Shown piece after piece: positions 16,044 through 23,999 of a stretch of 64,000 bases of DNA. Under the pieces are notes generated by a model, which saw only the letters and a list, made by a program, of their open reading frames with translations, was not told where the DNA came from and did no database searches. Source of the stretch: Pedobacter sp. W3I1 (GTDB lineage: Bacteria; Bacteroidota; Bacteroidia; Sphingobacteriales; Sphingobacteriaceae); NCBI RefSeq assembly GCF_030816015.1, contig NZ_JAUSXN010000001.1:6138001-6202000 (forward strand), written 5' to 3'. Made by a program: the position numbers and the translations under genes. Every line of letters begins with the position of its first letter. The first letter of the stretch is position 1.

Positions 16044-17324
16044 TTGATTGATTTGAAAGTAGTACACCTAAATACCTATGATGGAAATGGCGGAGCAGGA
16101 CGTGCCTGTTTGCGCTTAAGTGACGCCTTAAAGGCAAGTGGAATCGATTCAAAAGTATTGGTTTACTATAAATTTGGTCAAAATCCAAAGATAGATACCT
16201 TTAGCAAGTCGCCTTTTCAAAAAGCCAAAGCCATTTATAATATCTTATCTGAAAGATATTTTGCCAAGTGGCTCAGTAAATCGATAAAAACTCCCTTCAG
16301 TTTACAGTGGTTTGGCCGTTCGGTAATTAACCATCCAGACGTTAAAAATGCTGATATTATCCATTTACATTGGATAAACCATGGTTTCTTAAATCCTAAG
16401 TTCCTAGCTCAGCTCGATGAACTGGAAAAGCCAATTGTATGGACTTTTCATGATAGTAATGCTTTTACAGGGGGTTGTCATGTGCGCTATGGTTGCGAAA
16501 ACTTTCATCAACAATGTGGAAATTGTCCGATTTTAAAAATCAGTGGTAAAAATGATATTTCGCACAAAACCTGGGTACGAAAACAGAAAGCTTACACTGA
16601 ATTAAATTTTCATATCGTGGCGCCAAGCAAGTGGATGGCTGCATCGGTAAAGTTTAGTAGTTTATTAGGCACCAGAAAAGCGACTGTGATCCCAAATACC
16701 ATTGAAACGAAAATTTTCAAGCCTTACGTTAAATCAGAGGCCAAGAAAATCTTAAAAATCAATCCAGACAAGTTTGTCTTGATGAGCGGATTTATGCCTT
16801 CCAAAAACGACAAACACAAAGGAACACCCTATTTAATAGAAGCGCTAGAAATTTTATCGCGTAGAGCCGGAATACAGAAAGAAAATATCGAGTTGGTTAT
16901 TTTTGGAAACAAGGAAAATGCAGAAATGCCAGAATTTCCTTTCAAAACCACTTTTTTAGGCACCATTAACAAAGATGATCATTTAGCGAAGTGTTATTCT
17001 GCCGCTGATGCTTTTATTACACCCTCGCTGGAGGATAACCTGCCCAATACCGTGATGGAGAGTTTATCCTGCGCTACGCCTGTTGTTGCTTTTACTACTG
17101 GTGGGATTCCAGATATGGTTAAACACATGCAAAATGGTTATTTGGCTGAGTATCAAAATGCAGAAGATTTGGCAAACGGTATAGAGTGGCTGTATCACCG
17201 CCCCAATAAAGAAGAAATCCAAAAAGCGGCAAGATTGGGTATTTTAACTGATTTTTCTGAAGAAGTTATTGCCGCCGAGCACATTCATCTTTATGAAACA
17301 TTGATTGATTTACAGCCGAAATAA
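16044..17324 (+). CDS. GT4-family glycosyltransferase (TTG start)
   Basis: A 426-residue GT-B glycosyltransferase. The N-terminal VVHLNTYDGNGGAGRACLRL carries the donor/acceptor glycine-rich loop, and the C-terminal half has FITPSLEDNLPNTVMESLSCATPVVAFTTGGIPDMV, the E-x7-E nucleotide-sugar signature of GT4. There is no ATG in frame near the 5' end: the start must be TTG, either 16044 (MIDLKVV) or 16053 (MKVV); the latter looks more like relatives. A TATTTTTG box at 16039-16046 fits the -7 consensus and, if used, would favour the second TTG. It is followed after 196 bases by a GT2 gene, suggesting a small surface-glycan pair. Confidence 0.92.
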   Translation: MIDLKVVHLNTYDGNGGAGRACLRLSDALKASGIDSKVLVYYKFGQNPKIDTFSKSPFQKAKAIYNILSERYFAKWLSKSIKTPFSLQWFGRSVINHPDVKNADIIHLHWINHGFLNPKFLAQLDELEKPIVWTFHDSNAFTGGCHVRYGCENFHQQCGNCPILKISGKNDISHKTWVRKQKAYTELNFHIVAPSKWMAASVKFSSLLGTRKATVIPNTIETKIFKPYVKSEAKKILKINPDKFVLMSGFMPSKNDKHKGTPYLIEALEILSRRAGIQKENIELVIFGNKENAEMPEFPFKTTFLGTINKDDHLAKCYSAADAFITPSLEDNLPNTVMESLSCATPVVAFTTGGIPDMVKHMQNGYLAEYQNAEDLANGIEWLYHRPNKEEIQKAARLGILTDFSEEVIAAEHIHLYETLIDLQPK

Positions 17325-17520
17325 AATTCGAACAAAAAAGAGCGTTATTGTAATTAGCCGACCAACAACGAGATAAGAGCAGTAAGCTGATTTACAGCAC
17401 ATTGTATTTAGCCCAACAGTGTTGAACTAATTAAAAATGTTTGGCAGATTCATTTTCACTTTCAGGTAGAAAAATTTGCGCAATCTTTATTAAATTTACT
17501 CCAACCCAAAAATCCAACCC

Positions 17521-18267
17521 TTGCCAAAGCTAACTGTCATTACCATCGTGTACAATAATGTTCGAGATATTGAGCGGACCATCCAGTCTGTTCTTAATCA
17601 GACCTATAAAAAAATTGAATATATTGTAATAGATGGGGCATCTACCGATGGTACTTTGCAGGTTGTGCAGCGCTATAAGGATCAGATTACAAAGATTATA
17701 TCTGAACCTGATAAAGGCATTTACGATGCCATGAACAAAGGTTTAGCACTGGCTACTAGCGATTATGTTTTATTCATGAATTCAGGTGATGAGCTTTACG
17801 ATAAACACACTGTAGAAGATGTTTTTGCCTCTGCACCAGGCGCCGATATTTATTATGGGGAAACCGAAATGTATAACGATAACTGGGAAAATTTAGGTCG
17901 AAGAAGGCATGAAGCACCGGAAAAATTCGACTGGACCAGTTTTAAATACGGCATGAACATCAGCCATCAGGCCATTTATATCCGCCGCAGCATTATTGCA
18001 CCTTACGATCTAACTTATAAATACAGCGCCGATATCGACTGGATTATCAAAGCAGCAAAAAAGGCGTCAAATATTGTTAACGTTCATCGTTATGTGGCCA
18101 AATATTTAGTTGGTGGCATGAGTAAGAAAAAACATCGCGAAAGTTTAAAAGAACGGTTTAAAATCTTCACCAAATATTATGGTTTAGTACCCAATATCTT
18201 TAATCATATTATCATTGCAGGAAACCTGGCTTTATATTTTGTTAAGCACCGTAGAACGAACGACTAG
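17521..18267 (+). CDS. GT2-family glycosyltransferase (TTG start)
   Basis: A 248-residue GT-A glycosyltransferase. LTVITIVYNNVRDIERTIQSVLNQ at the N-terminus, VIDGASTDGT (nucleotide-binding) and FMNSGDELYD (DxD-like metal site) identify the family; the YSADIDWIIKAAKK segment supplies the acceptor-side Asp. Relatives add sugars in colanic-acid-like or O-antigen synthesis (WcaA/WcaE-like). The TTG at 17521 is the only reasonable start, as the sequence before it is not conserved in type. It is the last gene before a long repeat-filled spacer. Confidence 0.92.
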   Translation: MPKLTVITIVYNNVRDIERTIQSVLNQTYKKIEYIVIDGASTDGTLQVVQRYKDQITKIISEPDKGIYDAMNKGLALATSDYVLFMNSGDELYDKHTVEDVFASAPGADIYYGETEMYNDNWENLGRRRHEAPEKFDWTSFKYGMNISHQAIYIRRSIIAPYDLTYKYSADIDWIIKAAKKASNIVNVHRYVAKYLVGGMSKKKHRESLKERFKIFTKYYGLVPNIFNHIIIAGNLALYFVKHRRTND

Positions 18268-18449
18268 CTTATCACGCATCGTCATTCTGAACTTGTTTCA
18301 GAATCTATTTAATTTGAATATCTCTGAAACTAATATTCAATTAAATTGGTCTGCAGTTATCACTAAAAAGATGAGGCTGTATCATAAATAAATATAGATT
18401 GTCATCCTGAGGGATAAGTTATTTTAACGTGAGTTTTGGGTCTTAATTT

Positions 18450-18557
18450 CGTCAATGCGAACTGAAGGAAGGTTTTGCGTAAGAGTGAAGCAATCTTTTT
18501 TGATAATAAATACATGATAGATTGCTTCGGCTCGCTCATATCCAACCTCGCAATGAC
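18450..18557. repeat. GTCA-TGCGA / GCAATC palindromic element, degenerate copy
   Basis: Starts cgtcaatgcgaactgaagga, includes gaagcaatct and agattgcttc as inverted inner words, and ends ctcgcaatgac. Its outer arms are more diverged than those of 18669-18764. Confidence 0.7.
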
Positions 18558-18668
18558 TCAATATTTTATAGCAAACTGATAGTCAGATAAAAACATACAA
18601 AACTCACGTTATTTTATAAAAATCAATATAAATGACAGGATTTAAAGAAATAAATCACCACAGATTAT

Positions 18669-18764
18669 CGTCATTGCGAGAAGGCTTTTTCAGCCGACGA
18701 AGCAATCTCTATGGCAAGGATCACTGCAGGAAAGATTGCTTCGTCGTTCCTTCTCGCAATGACG
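18669..18764. repeat. GTCATTGCGAGAAGG / GCAATC palindromic element, intact copy
   Basis: Outer arms cgtcattgcgagaagg and ccttctcgcaatgacg are perfect inverted repeats over 16 bases; inner arms cgacgaagcaatct and agattgcttcgtcg are perfect over 14. The interior holds a short spacer. The best preserved of three copies in the window. Confidence 0.88.
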
Positions 18765-18971
18765 ACCTTTCTAATAAATCTGTCAATGATAACCCTGTCG
18801 AAGGACCTGTTAAATACCTCTCAAGGCGTTTCGACGAGCTCAACGTGACAAATTCGAATGGAATTACAACTTATGATACAACCACATGAAGATTAGATTA
18901 ATCCAAATTTCTAAAAACAATAATTTTCCCCAACTGTCTTTAATACATCACCTATTAAAAATTTAAAGATT

Positions 18972-19532
18972 ATGGGACAATTAAGTAACCGCACTATTGC
19001 TGTACTTTCAGAAAGCGGATTTGAAGAAGTAGAATTAACCGAACCAGTTAAAAGGTTAAAAGAAGAGGGCGCAACCGTTCACATTATCTCCTCAAAAAGT
19101 GGAAAAATAAAAGCCTGGAACCACGATCACTGGTCGATAGAAGTTGAGGTAGATAAAACCATTTCAGAAGCAAATGCGCAAGATTATAATGCTTTGCTTT
19201 TACCCGGTGGTGTAATTAACCCTGATCAGCTTCGTGTTAACGAAGATGCACTAGCCTTTGTAAAATCTTTCTTTGCCGATGGAAAACCAGTTGCAGCAAT
19301 TTGCCACGGACCTCAAACCTTAATCAATGCAAATGTAGTTCAGGGGAGAAAAATGACTTCAGTAAAAAATATTTCACAGGATTTAATCAATGCCGGCGCA
19401 CTTTGGTCAGATGAAGAAGTAGTTGTTGACCAAGGTTTGGTTACGAGCCGTACACCAAAAGATTTACCTGCTTTTAACGATAAAATTGTAGAGGAATTTG
19501 CCGAGGGTGTTCACGAAGGACAACATGCCTAA
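18972..19532 (+). CDS. DJ-1/PfpI-family protein
   Basis: A 186-residue cytoplasmic protein of the type 1 glutamine amidotransferase-like PfpI group. Nucleophile C111 in AAICHGPQTL is preceded by the LLLPGG loop (76-80), and the E17/E18 region (SGFEEVEL) supplies the acid that tunes the Cys. Length is that of PfpI/YhbO/YraA proteins, reported as proteases, chaperones or deglycases; the actual activity here is unknown. It stands alone between a repeat-filled spacer and a convergent gene, with its own terminator at 19563-19593. Confidence 0.93.
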   Translation: MGQLSNRTIAVLSESGFEEVELTEPVKRLKEEGATVHIISSKSGKIKAWNHDHWSIEVEVDKTISEANAQDYNALLLPGGVINPDQLRVNEDALAFVKSFFADGKPVAAICHGPQTLINANVVQGRKMTSVKNISQDLINAGALWSDEEVVVDQGLVTSRTPKDLPAFNDKIVEEFAEGVHEGQHA

Positions 19533-19562
19533 AAATTTTGGACGCTCTTTCTAGATTCACTC

Positions 19563-19593
19563 AAAAACGGTTGGCAATTTGTCAACCGTTTTT
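19563..19593 (+). terminator. Rho-independent terminator of the PfpI-like gene
   Basis: Perfect arms AAAAACGGTTG and CAACCGTTTTT around a 9-base loop, ending in a T-run. The A-run on the left makes it usable in both directions. Confidence 0.8.
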
Positions 19594-19620
19594 ATTTGCG
19601 CGCCGTCAGATCTTCGTGCT

Positions 19621-19640
19621 GTTAGATGTTACCATCTGAC
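19621..19640. repeat. Hairpin family A, copy 4
   Basis: Arms GTTAGATG and CATCTGAC around the loop TTAC; the single changed base leaves a T-G (U-G in RNA) pair. It is followed by ACCACA, as in the copies at 347 and 677. It lies 11 bases beyond the stop of the minus-strand gene ending at 19651. Confidence 0.75.
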
Positions 19641-19650
19641 ACCACAGAAC

Positions 19651-20694
19651 TTATAATTTAACCTGCCTAATAATATTTTTAATATTCAATTCAATAATGT
19701 CGGTCATGGTTTTACAGCGTAAATAATTTGTATCCTTGAAATAATTGCTCATACCCTGTTTCAGCAAAGTAATATTTTCGGGCGTGGTTAATTCTTCTTT
19801 GTTCGAAACATCACGAAGATCGGTTAAACGGTGCCGCTCACTCCTTACCCGATGCACAATCGAGGATCGCTCTTCCTGCTGATATTGTAGTACCGTTTTT
19901 TCTGTCAACTGCTCCATGCTCATTTTTACGTAAGGTAAATTTTCTTTAAAAAACTGAGGCAGATAAACTTTTAAATTCCCCTCATAAAACTGTTGGTCAA
20001 AGTCTATTGCACGAATGCGGAACTGGATATCATCAAAATCGGGCGTAATCTGCACCACAAAATTATAAGCCCGCATATCACCCAAAAGCATAATTAAACA
20101 GCGCTCATTAAACTTAACAAACTCTTTTGCGATACGGGTAGGGTTAAACTCTGGTGTATACAACTGCCCTTTTGTAAAAACATCACCCGGAATCCCGGCA
20201 ATATGTTCTTCTACCAAGGTGTCGCCATCTACCAGGTAATTTACCTGATTTGGTGAAAGGATTTCTTCCATTTCTAAACCGTAAATCCGCGAGGCATCGG
20301 CCTTTTTAATGTAGAAGTAATCGTAAACATCATTTAGGCGGTTTACAATGCGGATACGGAAGGGATGAGTATTTCCGAAAGTGCAATATTCAATTTTATC
20401 AATGTATTTATGCTCAACAATGCGCAGGTTTCCTGATGCTTTTAGGTTTGCATAAATTTCCTTTAAACCATCGTGTAGCCTTTCAATTAAATCCTGTGCA
20501 TAAATAGGCCCTTCCCAAAGCGAATCTTTACCAAACTTATCCATCAAAGGAAAAGCCTCGTTAAACTGCATTAAATCGTTATAACCAATGGGTAATTTCG
20601 CTTCACGCTGATAAGTGCGCAAATATTTCTGCAAAGCAGGGGTTACCGGAAAAATCGGCTTCTTTTTTGAAATTCTTACATCGTTGTTTTCCAT
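19651..20694 (-). CDS. Unknown protein with a kinase-like catalytic pattern
   Basis: A 347-residue soluble protein that I do not recognise as a named family. Several segments line up with aminoglycoside-phosphotransferase/protein-kinase folds: YDYFYIKKADASRIYGLEME (possible Lys K130/K131 and helix-C Glu), LVEEHIAGIPGDVF (158-173, hinge-like), GDMRAYNFVV with D206 and N211 (catalytic loop D-x4-N), and RAIDFDQQF with D231 (DFG-like metal Asp). The pattern suggests a small-molecule or protein kinase, but the glycine-rich loop is not clear and the assignment is inference. It is flanked by unrelated genes; the spacer upstream holds a 'ttaaccgcaaag' repeat. Alternative: a structural relative without kinase activity. 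Confidence 0.8.
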   Translation of the reverse strand: MENNDVRISKKKPIFPVTPALQKYLRTYQREAKLPIGYNDLMQFNEAFPLMDKFGKDSLWEGPIYAQDLIERLHDGLKEIYANLKASGNLRIVEHKYIDKIEYCTFGNTHPFRIRIVNRLNDVYDYFYIKKADASRIYGLEMEEILSPNQVNYLVDGDTLVEEHIAGIPGDVFTKGQLYTPEFNPTRIAKEFVKFNERCLIMLLGDMRAYNFVVQITPDFDDIQFRIRAIDFDQQFYEGNLKVYLPQFFKENLPYVKMSMEQLTEKTVLQYQQEERSSIVHRVRSERHRLTDLRDVSNKEELTTPENITLLKQGMSNYFKDTNYLRCKTMTDIIELNIKNIIRQVKL

Positions 20695-20720
20695 GCAAAG
20701 GCAATGTACTACTTAAAAAT

Positions 20721-20816
20721 TTAACCGCAAAGGGAACAAAGTTTTCCGCAAAGAATACAAAGTTGTGCATTGCACAGTGCTCTTTGCGCCCGTTTCTTAG
20801 CGTACTTAGCGGTTAA
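20721..20816. repeat. 'TTAACCGCAAAG ... CTTAGCGGTTAA' inverted-repeat element, copy 1
   Basis: Begins ttaaccgcaaagggaacaaa and ends gcgtacttagcggttaa. The last bases supply the TAA stop (20813-20815) of the minus-strand serine hydrolase gene. A second copy lies at 37987-38132. Confidence 0.75.
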
Positions 20817-22003
20817 GACCCAGGGTATTTAAATGGCAAACTACTTAAATACCTGCTGATTTTTCGATAAGGATAATTTCCCGAGCCATGATCGGCGAAC
20901 TGTACAATAATGGTATTTGTTTTCGGATCGACGTACAACCTTTGTCCAAGCATACCCTCTGCAGCATAATCACCATTATCTCCTTCCTGCGGAATCCACC
21001 AGAGGTAATGATGTGCTGATTTTTGCCATCCCTTTGCAGAGGTCGGCTTTTCCGAACCGATATTAATCGACTGATTTATCCAGCTTTCCGGAACTACCTG
21101 CTTTCTATTATATTTACCTTTATTTAAATATAACCGACCGATTTTTGCAAAATCAATGGCCGTTACCTGAAAACGACTTGCGGTGTTTGTAAGGCCATTA
21201 ACCTGGTCTAAACCCCAGGTAGCATTATATTCTGCTCCGATCTTTTTCCACACATTGGCTTCAAAATATTGCGCTACAGATTTTCCAGTTGCCTTTTTCA
21301 ACACCCAGCCCAATAAAATCGGATCGATGCTTTTATACTTCCAAACCGTACCTGGTTTATTTACGAGTTTAACTTTCATCAGCTGTGCTTTCATATCATT
21401 GGTATAATAATATTTAGCCTCATCAGAAAAAAATGCTTTTACTATCCCGCCCAACGCATCCTGGAATTCAAGACCCGATTTCATGTCTAAAAGGTTTTTC
21501 AAGGTAATCTGTTCAAAGGCAGGGTTCGATTTTAACTCGGGAATGTATTGAGTTACCTTATCATTTAAACTTTTAATAGCATGATTATTTAGCGCCTGAC
21601 CAAGCATAATCGAAATCATACTTTTAGCCCCAGAAAATATTGTCGTTAAAGTGCTGTCGCTATAGCCCTTGCTATATCTTTCATATAAAACACTATCATT
21701 CCTGATCGCGATAAAAGCATTGATCTGTCCATTTCTTAAATATTGTTTCAAGGGAATAGATTGATTGTTTCCATCCAAAACACGAAAGGTGTCCAAATCG
21801 TTCCGCTGCCTGGCCGATCTGATAAAATGAAATGCAGAATCACTTTTATGCGAAATTTCCTGCGGGAAAATTTTATACGTTTCGGCATCGGGTGTTCTGT
21901 ATTTTAATACATTTAAGAGATAAGGCTTCCGGAGAAACAGCGCGAATAGCGATAAAAAAAAGGTATAAATCAGGATTAAGAGTGTCTTCTTGAAGGTTTT
22001 CAT
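20813..22003 (-). CDS. Beta-lactamase-related serine hydrolase
   Basis: A 396-residue protein of the class C beta-lactamase/esterase fold. An N-terminal hydrophobic stretch (7-25) anchors or exports it. The nucleophile motif SxxK is S124-GA-K127; a YKS triad at about 223 replaces the usual YxN, and a GMLGQR segment sits near the C-terminal binding site. Family members are D-aminopeptidases, esterases or peptide hydrolases; a true beta-lactamase role is unlikely. The TAA stop is provided by the end of a repeat element. The gene is divergent from the PD-(D/E)XK orphan. Confidence 0.9.
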   Translation of the reverse strand: MKTFKKTLLILIYTFFLSLFALFLRKPYLLNVLKYRTPDAETYKIFPQEISHKSDSAFHFIRSARQRNDLDTFRVLDGNNQSIPLKQYLRNGQINAFIAIRNDSVLYERYSKGYSDSTLTTIFSGAKSMISIMLGQALNNHAIKSLNDKVTQYIPELKSNPAFEQITLKNLLDMKSGLEFQDALGGIVKAFFSDEAKYYYTNDMKAQLMKVKLVNKPGTVWKYKSIDPILLGWVLKKATGKSVAQYFEANVWKKIGAEYNATWGLDQVNGLTNTASRFQVTAIDFAKIGRLYLNKGKYNRKQVVPESWINQSINIGSEKPTSAKGWQKSAHHYLWWIPQEGDNGDYAAEGMLGQRLYVDPKTNTIIVQFADHGSGNYPYRKISRYLSSLPFKYPGS

Positions 22004-22116
22004 TCGTAAAAAAAGGTGTTTACAAAATTAATAAGATGTCAAAATTGTTTATTATTTTGTATTGATTAAAAATTCTTATAGTTTATTTTTTCCTGACTTT
22101 TATTTAAAATTAATAT

Positions 22117-23010
22117 ATGAGCTATTTAAAGTATGATTATGAAGATAATTCGCTTTTAATCCATAAAGGCGCTACTCAATTCAAAAAAAACGAAGTCAAA
22201 ACAGACCAAGAAACCTATCTTATACCTAAAGAACATAAATCAGTTAAAATAAATGATTTTCTATCTAAGCACGAATTGATTGGCTTTAATGGGGAACTTA
22301 AATTTAAAAAGTTATTAGATGATAACAAAATACCTTATTTATATATTGGTCAGGGAGCATATGGCATAGAAAAATCAAAAACTTTATTAGATCACTCCGA
22401 ATCCAAACGCCCGGATTTTTTATTGAACATTAAAGACCTTGGTACGATTCTCTTCGATGTTAAATGTAGGGCTAAAATGAATTGTGCCAATAACAAGGAA
22501 ACTTTTTTTGCTTTGTTTATTTCTGAGATTAACGCCTTACTCGAATTACAAAAATCTGTGCAAATGCAGGTTTGGATCGCATTTATAGAAAGAGATGAAA
22601 ATGAAAACCTTAAAGATTGCTTCCACTTTATATCCATATCTAAGCTTTATAAGTTTCTCGAAGAGATTCAAAAAGACAATTCTTTCCAACAAATAAAGGT
22701 TTTGAGAATCCCCAATCAATTTTTAAAAAAAATAGGTAAAAAAATATCTTTCAGCGCCGGGCATGTTGATTTTTCTCCGAAGATAATCCAAAAATCTATT
22801 CAAATACATTTAGAACTGATTGAAAATTTAAAAAATCAAATCATAATGTTTATACGAAACAATAAATGCTACAAGTCTAATATTGGTCGTGAAATTATCA
22901 AAAACACTATGAAAACCTACTACAGTAAAGAGGTAGACGCATGTACGAATATTCTTATTAATGACAAGATTATTTTACATTCAAAATATAAGTATTTAAG
23001 CCTGTTTTAA
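22117..23010 (+). CDS. PD-(D/E)XK nuclease-like orphan protein
   Basis: A 297-residue protein that is clearly more AT-rich than its neighbours and of no family I know by name. It shows the PD-(D/E)XK pattern: a helix with E60 (GFNGELKFKKLL), RPD with D100, then a hydrophobic strand and D114-V-K116 in TILFDVKCR, about 14 residues later, as in Holliday-junction resolvases and restriction enzymes. The C-terminal half is rich in Lys, Ile and Asn with no motif I can place. Its last 15 bases overlap the 3' end of the convergent acyltransferase gene. No methyltransferase, specificity or toxin partner is adjacent. A recent arrival or lone defence/repair nuclease is an inference. Confidence 0.78.
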   Translation: MSYLKYDYEDNSLLIHKGATQFKKNEVKTDQETYLIPKEHKSVKINDFLSKHELIGFNGELKFKKLLDDNKIPYLYIGQGAYGIEKSKTLLDHSESKRPDFLLNIKDLGTILFDVKCRAKMNCANNKETFFALFISEINALLELQKSVQMQVWIAFIERDENENLKDCFHFISISKLYKFLEEIQKDNSFQQIKVLRIPNQFLKKIGKKISFSAGHVDFSPKIIQKSIQIHLELIENLKNQIIMFIRNNKCYKSNIGREIIKNTMKTYYSKEVDACTNILINDKIILHSKYKYLSLF

Positions 23011-23910
23011 CATTTTATTTTTGCTAAGAAGAAGTTCTGGTTTAGGCCTGTACTTCCATCTCCTATGGCTCCAAAGCCAATATTCGGGTTGTGCCTTAAT
23101 TATTTCTTCCAAAAAACGGGTATGCAGTTCGGTTATTTCGAACTCAGCAGTTTCAGCAGGATTTAAGCAGAGTGGCACACAATCTACCTCGTAAAAACCA
23201 CGTTTCAGCACATTGACTTTGAAATAAAATATAGGCTGATTAGTACGTTTCGCAATTTTTTCAATTCCTAACTGTACAGAACTGGCTTGATTCATAAAAC
23301 TTGTCCAATAATGCGATTCGTCTTTCGAAGGCGCCTGGTCATTTCCAAAACTAAATATGCTCGGTTTATCTTTACTCGCCTGCAAAGCCCGCATCGTTTG
23401 CCGCATGGCAATTAATTTATTACCAAATTTACTTCGTACTTTTTTAAACCAATGATCAAATGTAGGGTTTGTTAAGGGTTTGTAAATGGGATAATGATCT
23501 GCAGAAAAGTTAAGCCCTATACCCAAAGTACCCCACTCCCAGTTACCATAATGTGCTGAACAGATCAATACACTCTGGCCATGATCTAAATATTCCTGAA
23601 CCTGTTCTTTGTTTTTAAATACAAAACGCCTTTCGATCTCCTGTTTTGAGATACTGCTCATTTTAACAATTTCGAAAACGAGCGAGCCCAGATAACGGTA
23701 AAACCGCTTTTCGATAATTGCAATCTCGTGTAATGTTCTATCAGGAAGTGCATTTAATAAATTTGCCCTAACGACTTTGCGGCGATAACCGAAAACAAAA
23801 TATAGCAGGAGATAAGTTCCATCGGCCAGTATGTATAAAACAGGTAATGGGAGCAAAGATAATACGCCTAAAAAAAATATTCCCAAATGGGAAATCCCCT
23901 TTTTAATCAT
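22996..23910 (-). CDS. LpxL/HtrB-like lysophospholipid acyltransferase, paralogue 2
   Basis: A 304-residue inner-membrane acyltransferase of the lipid A biosynthesis (LpxL/LpxM) family, which transfers secondary acyl chains to a lipid A precursor. An N-terminal membrane segment (8-40) precedes the H-x4-E catalytic motif H120-YGNW-E125, and the SFGNDQAPSKDESHYWTSFMNQ segment forms the conserved core. It is closely similar along its full length to the next gene upstream (24000-24923), so the two are a tandem duplication. The 3' end overlaps the convergent nuclease-like gene by 15 bases. Confidence 0.93.
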   Translation of the reverse strand: MIKKGISHLGIFFLGVLSLLPLPVLYILADGTYLLLYFVFGYRRKVVRANLLNALPDRTLHEIAIIEKRFYRYLGSLVFEIVKMSSISKQEIERRFVFKNKEQVQEYLDHGQSVLICSAHYGNWEWGTLGIGLNFSADHYPIYKPLTNPTFDHWFKKVRSKFGNKLIAMRQTMRALQASKDKPSIFSFGNDQAPSKDESHYWTSFMNQASSVQLGIEKIAKRTNQPIFYFKVNVLKRGFYEVDCVPLCLNPAETAEFEITELHTRFLEEIIKAQPEYWLWSHRRWKYRPKPELLLSKNKMLKQA

Positions 23911-23999
23911 ACCAGAATTTTAATTGCTAATTTAAAAAAGCAGCTTAAAAAATTATGCCACGAAAATGTTAGATTTCACATTTAAACAAATGGATTAGG

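Larger units (their letters stand above)
18268..18971. other. Repeat-filled intergenic region of about 700 bases
   Basis: No gene. It contains a GTCATTCTGAAC half element at 18280, two GTCATTGCGAG/GCAATC palindromes (18450-18557, 18669-18764), and a segment at 18795-18852 with 'ctgtcgaaggacctg' and 'tttcgacgagctcaacgtgaca' words typical of the same repeat class. A short open frame through 18632-18889 consists only of repeat sequence and is not a gene. Confidence 0.8.

Noticed and set aside
17461..17520. Promoter with -33 TTTG and -7 TAAATTTA before the GT2 gene
   Set aside because: The boxes are only 12 bases apart, too close for the Bacteroidota promoter spacing.
18632..18889. 85-codon plus-strand frame
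   Set aside because: It is made of the GTCATTGCGAG palindrome and related repeat words; not a credible protein.
18268..18971. CRISPR array
   Set aside because: The repeats are palindromic elements of different types and spacing, without regular repeat-spacer periodicity, and there is no cas gene.
22117..23010. Complete restriction-modification system
   Set aside because: There is a nuclease-like gene, but no methyltransferase, specificity or helicase gene beside it.
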